The notes beneath the pieces are model-generated. The model saw nothing but the letters and a program-made list of their open reading frames with translations. It was not told where the DNA came from and did not search any database. A stretch of DNA of 64,000 bases from SG8-4 sp964598225 (GTDB lineage: Bacteria > Planctomycetota > Phycisphaerae > Sedimentisphaerales > Anaerobacaceae). Shown piece after piece: positions 34,691-42,877 of the stretch (position 1 is its first letter; the number at the start of each line of letters is the position of its first letter). The translations under genes and the position numbers were made by a program. The stretch is from contig CAZRBG010000018.1 in assembly GCA_964598225.1 (NCBI GenBank), positions 21,284 through 85,283 of the forward strand, given 5' to 3'.

Positions 34691-37600
34691 TGAATATGGA
34701 TTGTATCGTGCGACGCCGGCGTTGGTTGCGACCCAGATGCCGGATCCGTCGGCCAGAAGATCGGTGATATTGTTAGAAAGCAGGCCTGAATTTTCTTTTG
34801 TGTAAACCTGTTCGGAACTTTTGTCCATGCACAGCAATCCAAGGCACGTTCCGGCCCACAGCCTGTTCCGTTCGTCAAAGGCCAATGCGGTTACCATGTT
34901 ATGCGACAGTCGGCTGTTTAGGCTGTCGCAGCGTCGAAAGTTATTTCCGTCGAAGACAATAATGCCATGGCGATATGTGCCGAAGGCAACTATGCCGCCG
35001 GCACCGGTTGCAACGGCCGGTGTGATGTCTTCGGGGCATTTCGGATAGGTAGTCCACTGGCCCTGTCGATACGAGGCCGGGCCTTTATCCGTGCCTATCC
35101 AGAGTGTGCCCGATGCATCCCGGGCCATACAAAGCACCTCGTTGCCGGGTAATCCACCGTCGGTGTCGTAATGGCTCAGGAGATTGCCGGTGTTGTCGAT
35201 TACTGAAATGCCGTTATCCGTTGCCAGCCAGATGTTGCCCCGATCGTCTGTCATAAGGTCGTAAATGACGTAGCCCGGTATGTCGGCGTTTGCCTGCGGA
35301 TTGGGCTCGAACACGGCCTTACCGATAGCAAGAGACCGGAAGTTGCGCATCTGGCTTAGAACGAAAACCGTACTGGAAGTTTCATCGATCCGCCGGAGCC
35401 TGCCCGATCCTCCCGCCCATATCGTTCCATCGGATTCAACAGCTACGGCATAAATCCGGCCTGAAGACCCGGATGTCGAATCGGGCTGGCTCCACTTTCG
35501 GTCAAAACGATTGACGACTGTTCCGGCCTTTTTCGTGAGCAGGCTGAATCCCGCAATGATCGCTCCTCTCGAATCGGCGGTGAGACAACTAACATTGTTG
35601 CCGGCAAGTCCGTCAGCGACTGTGTAGGCGGTCCAATTGGCGAAGTCTTTTTTCGTCGGCGGGGATGGCTTCGGCTTTGAAACTGCGCCCGCGACAAAAG
35701 CACCTGCCGGACGGGAATTGTTATGCCTATTCCAGTCGAGCAAAACATTCTCAGGATCGAGTGTTATTGAGCGAACCGGTTTGGCAAAGGTCCACTCGAG
35801 AGTCTTGTTATTTTCCTTACTGTCCCACGTCGTGTCAAAGGTAGTCCTATCCTCGAAGGAGATTCGCAAAGGCGTCGGGAAACGTATTTTCGCAAGATTT
35901 GTCAGTGAGGCCCTAACAATGTATTTATCGCAGGTCCTGGATTGGACGAATGCTGTGACGGCCGGGTCGAATTTATCGACCGAATAAGTCCAGTCGGCGA
36001 CGAATGAAGCCAGATCACTTCCGCCGCCATTCTTCATCGCTTCGACAAATCTTTTGACACATGCGTCTTTGTATGAAAGCTGTCGTGGTAGCTGGTCGGT
36101 GATGAAAGCTCGCAGCGAATCGATGGTTCGCTGTTTATTCACCGAGGTCAGCATCATAAGAAGATATCCGCCACGAATGTATACCATCGGTCCCGAAGAA
36201 TCAACCAGCGGAGACACATAGCTCTTGTGTTTGTCGAATATGTCCATCAGGCCTCTATGAAAATCGACCAGACTCTTTTCGTTGTCGGCCCTCTGGGCGA
36301 GATAGAGATAGTTCGAATAGACGGCCGAGGCTTCCGCAATCCAGATCGGCAATCCGCTGGAGAACCACTGATGAGCTATTTCGTGAGGAACATACGTATT
36401 AAGCATGTCCGATTTGTGTTCGGGCCTGCATCTCTTTGTATTCATCAGAACTATCGAAGGCACCGCGACTCCTCCGCCGCCCATGTGGTCGTACTCGACA
36501 ATCGAAAGGTTGCGATGCGGATATTTGCCGAATGTCGTTTGATAGTATCTCAGTGCGTCGCAGGCTCGCTCGGCGATCGTTCGCATGTATTTGTCGCTCA
36601 TGCTCCCGCCGAATACGGTTACCGTGATGTCTCCCAACTGAGCTTGATGTTTGTTAAGACGGGTGACAAGCAGGCCGATTCGATCGCAGGGGGTGTTGGT
36701 TCCGAAGTGCCAGGTCCGGCTGGCGCCTTTATCGCCTGCGAGTTCGGCTGCGCCCACGCGCCAGCCTCTCGGGACAGTGATCTGCGCATCATACGAGAAT
36801 GTGTCTGTCATTCCTTCGTGATACCAGCTCTTGACAAACGGATACCACCTAGAATTCACAAAGAGCGTGTTCTTGTCGTTGCGTTCGATTTTCTGACGAC
36901 CGGAAGGCAGCCGAAGAGTCCCGGCATAATTAATGTCGAGCTTCACCGTCTGCCCATTTGCCGCCGGCGTTGTTAGCGGTATTTCAATCAGGTCACCATG
37001 TCGCGAGAACATCGCTTTGGTGCCGTCCACCTCGACTTGTTTTACCTGAAACTCCCAGGCAACTCTGATGTAGATTTTGTGCAGAGCTTCTGCGAGGACT
37101 TTTACTTTGGCTCGGGATCTGGCGTCCATTGCCGCGTCACCGGGATCGACATCGGCTTCGATATCGACGTGAATCAGATCATACTCTTTTGAAGGGTCAT
37201 ACTCGACTTTTCGATCCTGGACCCACCGGCCGTCTTCAGATCTGTATATGGTGTCGGTCAGTTCGGTTTCTTCGTTGTTCTTTTTTTTCCCCCTGCCCCA
37301 TACCTTAATTGCAGCCGTTCGTACGATCAGTTTGTCGCCATTCCGCACCACGTCAAGTTGCCTGCCCGGACCGGAGAAATGGATATCGGGACGGACTTCG
37401 CGAGACCATATTATATGAGTTGCAGAATAAGACACACCCAGCAGCAATGCCGCGACAACGATCAGATGGAACCGTCGTGAGCGTTTTTTGGCCATCACCA
37501 CTACCAGCAGAGCCATCACAAAGGCGAGAGCAACGAATGTGATTTTTGCGAAGATCCAGTTATTCGCTGCGAACAGGGTTGCCGACGCCAGCTTACCTTT

Positions 37601-38170
37601 GAGGGCAAAGGAATTCGGGACGAGCGGCATGATTTCCGGGGTAACCAGCGACAGAATAAGCGCAGCGGCGCCGGCCGCGTAACCGGCCATAGCGCGCGAT
37701 GTGAAGGTGGCCGCCAACAGACCGATCATGCCGAAATACAATGCTCCGGGCATGACGATCAAGAATGCCGGCATGATATTGAACGATGTATAGAATAACC
37801 TCAGGATAACCAAATTGGTCAGATATGTTGCCGAGGTGATGATTATGCCGTGAATAAGCTTGCGAATGACTACCGGTAATATGCCGTATCGCGACGACAT
37901 TAGCAGCGTCGCTCGTCCGGCTTCGGCGTCACCTGCGATCAGGTCGCTGAATATTACTATACCCAGCAACGGTGCGAACATCTCCAGTTGCGATATAAGG
38001 ACCGACCATTTTGTGTCGCGTATTGAGATATTATAAGAAAAGACAGCACCAAGAGCTATGATTGAAATTATACCAACAGCTATCAGATTACGCCCGACGA
38101 GCATCCGCAGCGAGTACCAAAGCAAGGTCGCTTCGTTTCGAATGATGTTGAAAACCCCTTTGTCATTCAT
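34667..38170 (-). CDS. ABC-2 permease / M1 aminopeptidase-like / beta-propeller fusion
   Basis: A 1167-residue protein of three parts. Residues about 1-255 are an ABC-2 type membrane domain with some seven helices (LLGIVIFSDLIAGDAEAGRA is typical). Residues about 260-790 are extracytoplasmic and resemble M1 (gluzincin) aminopeptidases: PHEIAHQWF gives HEXXH at 596-600, with E613 as probable third zinc ligand, only 12 residues on (18 is usual). The GxMEN substrate loop is replaced by DHMGGGGVAVP. Residues about 840-1167 are six two-component-regulator-propeller repeats (DDRGNIWLATDNGISVID, DASGTLWIGTDKGPASY, DERNRLWAGTCLGLLCM). The gene begins one base after the second permease gene, so it belongs to the export operon. 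Peptide processing at the transporter is a reasonable inference. Confidence 0.82.
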   Translation of the reverse strand: MNDKGVFNIIRNEATLLWYSLRMLVGRNLIAVGIISIIALGAVFSYNISIRDTKWSVLISQLEMFAPLLGIVIFSDLIAGDAEAGRATLLMSSRYGILPVVIRKLIHGIIITSATYLTNLVILRLFYTSFNIMPAFLIVMPGALYFGMIGLLAATFTSRAMAGYAAGAAALILSLVTPEIMPLVPNSFALKGKLASATLFAANNWIFAKITFVALAFVMALLVVVMAKKRSRRFHLIVVAALLLGVSYSATHIIWSREVRPDIHFSGPGRQLDVVRNGDKLIVRTAAIKVWGRGKKKNNEETELTDTIYRSEDGRWVQDRKVEYDPSKEYDLIHVDIEADVDPGDAAMDARSRAKVKVLAEALHKIYIRVAWEFQVKQVEVDGTKAMFSRHGDLIEIPLTTPAANGQTVKLDINYAGTLRLPSGRQKIERNDKNTLFVNSRWYPFVKSWYHEGMTDTFSYDAQITVPRGWRVGAAELAGDKGASRTWHFGTNTPCDRIGLLVTRLNKHQAQLGDITVTVFGGSMSDKYMRTIAERACDALRYYQTTFGKYPHRNLSIVEYDHMGGGGVAVPSIVLMNTKRCRPEHKSDMLNTYVPHEIAHQWFSSGLPIWIAEASAVYSNYLYLAQRADNEKSLVDFHRGLMDIFDKHKSYVSPLVDSSGPMVYIRGGYLLMMLTSVNKQRTIDSLRAFITDQLPRQLSYKDACVKRFVEAMKNGGGSDLASFVADWTYSVDKFDPAVTAFVQSRTCDKYIVRASLTNLAKIRFPTPLRISFEDRTTFDTTWDSKENNKTLEWTFAKPVRSITLDPENVLLDWNRHNNSRPAGAFVAGAVSKPKPSPPTKKDFANWTAYTVADGLAGNNVSCLTADSRGAIIAGFSLLTKKAGTVVNRFDRKWSQPDSTSGSSGRIYAVAVESDGTIWAGGSGRLRRIDETSSTVFVLSQMRNFRSLAIGKAVFEPNPQANADIPGYVIYDLMTDDRGNIWLATDNGISVIDNTGNLLSHYDTDGGLPGNEVLCMARDASGTLWIGTDKGPASYRQGQWTTYPKCPEDITPAVATGAGGIVAFGTYRHGIIVFDGNNFRRCDSLNSRLSHNMVTALAFDERNRLWAGTCLGLLCMDKSSEQVYTKENSGLLSNNITDLLADGSGIWVATNAGVARYNPYSKKEAYAR

Positions 38171-38171
38171 G

Positions 38172-38975
38172 TCAACGATTCCTCATCCTTCTTAATAGCA
38201 TAACGGACAGAGCGACAAGAACCAGCGAAAGACCGCAGTACAGTCCCGCTCTTGCATACAGTTCCGGTACGGGGGGCTCAAGCAGATGTGAAAACGACTC
38301 GTCGACCAATCGGCACGGTCCTACGTTCGCCGTGAGGCTGCGTGGGTACAGCCTCATACTGAAATCCCACATGTCCACGTCGAGTGTCTTTCCTCTTATA
38401 CTGGCGGGAATTCGGAACAAAGCCGCTGCGAGAAAATATACCAGGAAAGCAGGAACTGCTACTATGGCCTTTCGCGTCAGGCACACAAAAAATACGGCCA
38501 GCGCGCTGCAAAACAGGATTGTCGGCAGCGTCGAGAAGAACATGACCTGCAGGAAGGACCTCAGCGGATATATCGACGACTGTCCGTAGAACAGCGGGAT
38601 GACAAGGAATGACAACATGAACAGAATATTGATGCACAGCACGAAGAAAACATTGCCGAGATATTTGCCGCAAATGTAGATCGGGAGACTAACGGGTCTG
38701 CACAAGAACAAATCTCTTTTGCCGTCTGACAAGTCTCGCGACAACGAGCCGGCTGTCAGCAGAAACGACATCACGCCGAAGAGCACCACAGTGCCCAACT
38801 GGTACGCGCGGAAGGCCTGGTTGGCCGTTGGCCAGTCGATGACTCCCAGCGTATACGCCTCCGAGAAACCCAGCAGTGCCGCGGCGGCAACACTTATGAT
38901 CCAGATCGGATTGCGCCGCTGAACGCACATCTCGAATAAGATCGTTTCTTTCAGTGTGTCAAAGCGCCTGTTCAT
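38172..38975 (-). CDS. ABC-2 type transporter permease
   Basis: A 267-residue protein with six membrane segments (IWIISVAAAALLGFSEAYTL, VVLFGVMSFLLTAGS, NVFFVLCINILFMLSFLVIP, VMFFSTLPTILFCSALAVFF, IVAVPAFLVYFLAAALF and a last helix near LYCGLSLVLVALSVMLL). The cytoplasmic SRDLSDGKRDLFLCRPVSLP after helix 2 is characteristic of ABC-2 permeases, where it contacts the ATPase. It lies between the ATPase gene (with a REP-like element in the gap) and the permease-peptidase fusion, and the three probably form one exporter. The transported substrate is not known. Confidence 0.82.
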   Translation of the reverse strand: MNRRFDTLKETILFEMCVQRRNPIWIISVAAAALLGFSEAYTLGVIDWPTANQAFRAYQLGTVVLFGVMSFLLTAGSLSRDLSDGKRDLFLCRPVSLPIYICGKYLGNVFFVLCINILFMLSFLVIPLFYGQSSIYPLRSFLQVMFFSTLPTILFCSALAVFFVCLTRKAIVAVPAFLVYFLAAALFRIPASIRGKTLDVDMWDFSMRLYPRSLTANVGPCRLVDESFSHLLEPPVPELYARAGLYCGLSLVLVALSVMLLRRMRNR

Positions 38976-38988
38976 TCTGTAGGACCTA

Positions 38989-39050
38989 ATTCCTGCGCAG
39001 GCGGGAATCTATTTGTTCACAAACTTCTGGATTCCTGCCTGCGCAGGAAT
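38989..39050. repeat. REP-like palindrome
   Basis: Inverted repeat with 20-base arms, 38989-39008 and 39031-39050, differing at one position (core ATTCCTGCGCAGGC[G/A]GGAAT). It is the same type as 19267-19334 and lies inside the ABC transporter operon between ATPase and permease. Confidence 0.82.
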
Positions 39051-39146
39051 GACAATGAGTAACGGGTTGATCCGAAGAATTATAACTTTGTCATCGTGCA
39101 TAATAAGTCTCGGATAACGGTAATTGGTCCGCGTACTGACACAAGT

Positions 39147-40040
39147 TTACGATGAATTTATTAACCAGAGATACGCATCTTCAAGAGTAGGCACAACGCT
39201 TTGCCAATCCGGATCCTGATTTGTTTCCGAAAGCAGTCTAAGCTGTAATCCATGATCGGTGTCCACCATGCTTGTGATTGGGTATTTGCTGCGCAGTTCT
39301 TCGTACTGTGCATCGTCGACACATGCCTGCCAGACTCTTCCCTCGGCTCTGTCGACGAGCTGACGGCATTTTCCCACGAACTCGATTCGCCCGTGATTGA
39401 GCACGGCCAGCTTGTCGCAGACCGAGCCGATATCTGCGACGATGTGCGTTGAAAGAAGAACAATGCGGTCCCGGCTGAGCTCGCCGAGGAAGTTGCGAAA
39501 GCGAACCCTTTGAGCCGGGTCCAGTCCCGCCGTCGGTTCGTCGAAGATAAGCAGTTTTGCGTCGGTCAGCAGCGCCTGAGCCACGCCGAGCCTTCTGTAC
39601 ATGCCGCCCGAGAGCTGAGAGGCCCGCCGATTTCGCTTATCGACCAGACCGACCAGAGAGAGCACTTCTTCGATTCTCGCACGGCGCTTTTTGCGGGCGC
39701 TCATACCGTTCAAAATCGCGTAGTAATCCAGAACTTCCCATGCTTTGAGCCGGCCGTAGGTTTGAAAATTCTGCGGCAGATATCCTAACATCGATCGTAC
39801 CTGCCCGGCATCCCGCACGACGTCGTTTCCGAACACTCTTGCCATACCGCCGGTCGGCTCGAGCAGGGTGGTGAGAATCCGCATCAGCGTTGTCTTGCCG
39901 GCGCCGTTTGGCCCAAGCAGGCCGAAAAGACCACTCTCGATATCGAGGTCTGCCGAGTCGAGGGCAAGCACGCCCGAGCCGTATCTCAGTGATAATCCCT
40001 CAAGGCTGACTTTGTTTTTGGTTGGCGTTTTCGTATTCAT
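39147..40040 (-). CDS. ABC transporter ATP-binding protein
   Basis: A 297-residue ATPase: Walker A LLGPNGAGKTTLMRIL, Q-loop LGYLPQNFQTYG, signature ASQLSGGMYRRLGVAQALL, Walker B KLLIFDEPTAGLD and H-loop LLSTHIVADIG. The layout (short linker, then LEPTGGMARVFGNDVV) fits the ABC-2/DrrA export group. The C-terminal ~70 residues (AEGRVWQACVDDAQYEELRS onwards) form the small regulatory extension usual in this group. It is the first gene of the minus-strand exporter operon with the two permease genes. Confidence 0.9.
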   Translation of the reverse strand: MNTKTPTKNKVSLEGLSLRYGSGVLALDSADLDIESGLFGLLGPNGAGKTTLMRILTTLLEPTGGMARVFGNDVVRDAGQVRSMLGYLPQNFQTYGRLKAWEVLDYYAILNGMSARKKRRARIEEVLSLVGLVDKRNRRASQLSGGMYRRLGVAQALLTDAKLLIFDEPTAGLDPAQRVRFRNFLGELSRDRIVLLSTHIVADIGSVCDKLAVLNHGRIEFVGKCRQLVDRAEGRVWQACVDDAQYEELRSKYPITSMVDTDHGLQLRLLSETNQDPDWQSVVPTLEDAYLWLINSS

Positions 40041-40231
40041 TGTATGTACCCGAATGTACTTGTTATACTTATTTTGTAAAGTCGCGCACCGAGCGGATTT
40101 ATTTCAGGAAAAAAAGAGAATTGTAACTCCGCGCTTCAATGAACCACTGTTTTGGTTGCTTATGCTCTCGCAGAAACGCTTGTTGAAAGCAAGCATTATC
40201 TATAGAGCGATTTGGCAGGGGATGGTTTAAC

Positions 40232-42709
40232 TCACGGCAGCGAGGATTCGCCTCGGACAAGCGCCTTCGGGCGCCACCACAGCGAGTGCCAGTATGCCCG
40301 ATCGGTTGCGTATACGTCGATCGGTGCGTCTTCGGGCAGGTCGCCCGGGAGTATGCCGTAGCGCTTCATTTCTCGTACGTAGCTCGGCGTCGGCCTGAAC
40401 CCCGGCATGTCGAAGCGTTTATTGTTCTGTTCGAGATGTTGCTTGCCCTTTCTACAGACGGCGAGAATCTTCTTGTAGTCCGGATCATCAGTGCCGGCAA
40501 AGACCGGGACGGCTTGGCCGCTTTGGCGATTCTCCCTTGGGGATGTCTGTACGGTACTGCACAGTCCGTAGCCGCCGGCTTCTTTCGCCAGCGGCGCCAG
40601 CAGGATCAGGGATTTCTCCGGTCGCGAGAGATTGAACATGAGATGGCGCGACATTTTTATGCGGATATCATTGAAATCCGGATTCGACAGGATAAGCCCC
40701 AGGTTGTCGGAGATATACTTGGGCACGGGGAGAGACTTGTCGTGGCAGCTCGTGCATCGCCGGGTGATGGCTTCAGCCGCTGCGACGGCCTCCGGCCAAT
40801 CGCGCCTGGTTGTATCGAGCTTGCTCTTGGGAAAGCCGCCGATCATACCGGTGCCCAATGCGGCGTAGGTTCCGGGATAAACCGCGGCCGATTCAATCCA
40901 ATAGCGGATCATGTCCTGCTCGTGCCGGGTTAACTTGGCGTCGTAATGGCTGCCGTCGAGCATTTTCATCAGCGGACTGGCCGAGGTTCCCACAGCACGC
41001 GGCGGCAGATTGGTGCGCAGCCGGTCGCGTCCGTCGGAGATCCAGCCAAACGCGGTGAGTGTATAGTAGCTGTGAGAAAAGATAGGGCCGTGGTCGCCGG
41101 TGAGGATTATGTCGCCTTCGCGCTTGTCATAGTCGTGACATTCGATGCAATGCCTGTCGAGAATAGGTTGAATGTCGCGCGGATAATCGAAGACATCCGG
41201 GATCCCGGCGATAGGCTTGACCGGGCTGGGTGCGCGCCTCAGAGCCTGCAGCGAAGCGGTATCTGTCGAAACCGGGGCCTTTTGGCGTTGCTCGTGACAA
41301 CCGACACAACTCGTCGTCTCGCCCGGCATGACAGCCAGGAAGCTGTGCATGCGCTTGACTGAGTTGCCGTTCTCATCCAGAGCGACGAAGAACAGGCTCC
41401 GAAGCGCCGGCACCTCCATATAGGCCGAACCGTCAGGCTCGACGGGGACCGTTCCCACGATGCGTTCGAGCATGTACGTCCCGCCGAAGCTGATCGGCGG
41501 CATCTTGCCGCTGTAGTTAACCGGTTTCGAGAGCGTCTCCAGGACGAGCAGTTTTTTGATCTCGCCTCGTTTCACGCCCGCCATGTTCCGCCCGGCGTAT
41601 ACATCCTGGAGGATTAATCGGCCCGTCGCTTTCTTAAAATCGCTCCTCGGCGGAATGACCGGCTCTCGTGGCCGCGCTCGCAGCGGGCGGGGCTCGTGGC
41701 ATTCGACGCCCTTTTCGACGAACTCGGGCGGCAGGCGATATATCTCGCGGGTTTCACCCTTTCTGTTCATCGTTAGCAGGCTCGGCCCCTGAGCGACCAA
41801 AAAGCAATCTCTTGAGACGGCATAAGGATCTCGGAAGTTCTTTTTGTCAGTGATTTCTCTGGCGGAAGCAAGGTCGTCCGGGCCTCGCTTTTGTGTCACG
41901 ATGGCGATTGCCCCTTCGTGTTCCCTGCGTCCGTGGTTGGGCGAGAAGACCGCTATGACCTCATTGCTGTCCGGTATCGGCTTGGCGTCGATCATCAGTG
42001 TCCGAGGGTGCATATTGCCGTAGTAGATCATCTGACCCGTGCCGTCGGGATTGGCCGTCCAGAGATGGTGAAACGCGACCCGGCTGCGATCTACGTACTC
42101 CCACCGCTCGTAAAGGACCCGGCCGTCCGGCAGAGGCCAGGGTGTATTGTCGTGCTCGACGTTGCCGGAGATCGGCCGGATGCCGCTGCCGTCGCCGTTG
42201 CAGGTGTAGAGGATTGCCACCTGAGAATACCAGCACGGGACCCAGCGGTTGCTGCGGTCCGAGCAGAACATTATCCGGCCGTCGGGCAGGTAAGTCGGCT
42301 CGATGTCATTGAACGGCCCGGAGGTAAGCTGCCTGAGACCGTTGCCGTCAACGTTTATTTCGTAAAGGTGGAAGTAATCCGTGCCGCCCGGGCGGTAGGA
42401 GATCAGAATCTTTTTCGCGTTGTAGTGAACCTGAGGATCGCGAACCGCACCTTCGGGATCGTCCAGAATCACCGTCAGCGCTGCCGTGTGGACATTCAGT
42501 CGAAATAAGCGTCCCCGCGCGCCGTAAAGCTTTTTGCTGGAGTCCTGGCAGTAATAGCCGAAGTTTTCGTACCAGTGGCCTCCGGCGCCGGGCTGGCGGG
42601 CGCTGAAGATAATCTCCTCGACGCCGATATCCACGGGCGTTGTCTCGGCGGCAAGCATTGGTGTTGACAAGATAAGAGCAAAGAGAGCGGTTCTGAGCAT
42701 GACATGCAT
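40232..42709 (-). CDS. Hydrazine-synthase-alpha-like exported protein with three CxxCH haem motifs
   Basis: About 825 residues from the ATG at 42709 (AAGGTG six bases upstream; a second ATG at 42700). Signal peptide MLRTALFALILSTPMLAAET. The first half is a TolB/PD40-like beta-propeller (LTSGPFNDIEPTYLPDGRIM, LPDGRVLYERWEY). The second half has three c-type haem sites, CVGCHEQ, CIECHDY and CTSCHDK, plus GTVPVEPDGSAYMEVPALRS, typical of the HZS-alpha superfamily. The genuine enzyme makes hydrazine in anammox bacteria; relatives in other planctomycetes have no known reaction, and no partner hydrazine genes are present here. It needs haem, which the ahb genes at 51 kb could supply. Periplasmic electron transfer is the safe inference. 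Confidence 0.8.
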   Translation of the reverse strand: MHVMLRTALFALILSTPMLAAETTPVDIGVEEIIFSARQPGAGGHWYENFGYYCQDSSKKLYGARGRLFRLNVHTAALTVILDDPEGAVRDPQVHYNAKKILISYRPGGTDYFHLYEINVDGNGLRQLTSGPFNDIEPTYLPDGRIMFCSDRSNRWVPCWYSQVAILYTCNGDGSGIRPISGNVEHDNTPWPLPDGRVLYERWEYVDRSRVAFHHLWTANPDGTGQMIYYGNMHPRTLMIDAKPIPDSNEVIAVFSPNHGRREHEGAIAIVTQKRGPDDLASAREITDKKNFRDPYAVSRDCFLVAQGPSLLTMNRKGETREIYRLPPEFVEKGVECHEPRPLRARPREPVIPPRSDFKKATGRLILQDVYAGRNMAGVKRGEIKKLLVLETLSKPVNYSGKMPPISFGGTYMLERIVGTVPVEPDGSAYMEVPALRSLFFVALDENGNSVKRMHSFLAVMPGETTSCVGCHEQRQKAPVSTDTASLQALRRAPSPVKPIAGIPDVFDYPRDIQPILDRHCIECHDYDKREGDIILTGDHGPIFSHSYYTLTAFGWISDGRDRLRTNLPPRAVGTSASPLMKMLDGSHYDAKLTRHEQDMIRYWIESAAVYPGTYAALGTGMIGGFPKSKLDTTRRDWPEAVAAAEAITRRCTSCHDKSLPVPKYISDNLGLILSNPDFNDIRIKMSRHLMFNLSRPEKSLILLAPLAKEAGGYGLCSTVQTSPRENRQSGQAVPVFAGTDDPDYKKILAVCRKGKQHLEQNNKRFDMPGFRPTPSYVREMKRYGILPGDLPEDAPIDVYATDRAYWHSLWWRPKALVRGESSLP

Positions 42710-42877
42710 CGAATACACCTTTCCATACGTTTGTTTGATCATACCACTATAATAATATAAAATGCCCGGAATGTTAAGAGTAAGGCTTGTCATTTCCGCC
42801 TGCGCGCAAATGACAGTGGTAACGGTCATGCCTGCTCGTAATCGGTTTTAGGCAATATTTTGTGGGAAGGAGAAATA

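Noticed and set aside
40232..42709. Functional hydrazine synthase and anammox metabolism
   Set aside because: Only the alpha-like subunit is present; the superfamily is common in non-anammox planctomycetes.
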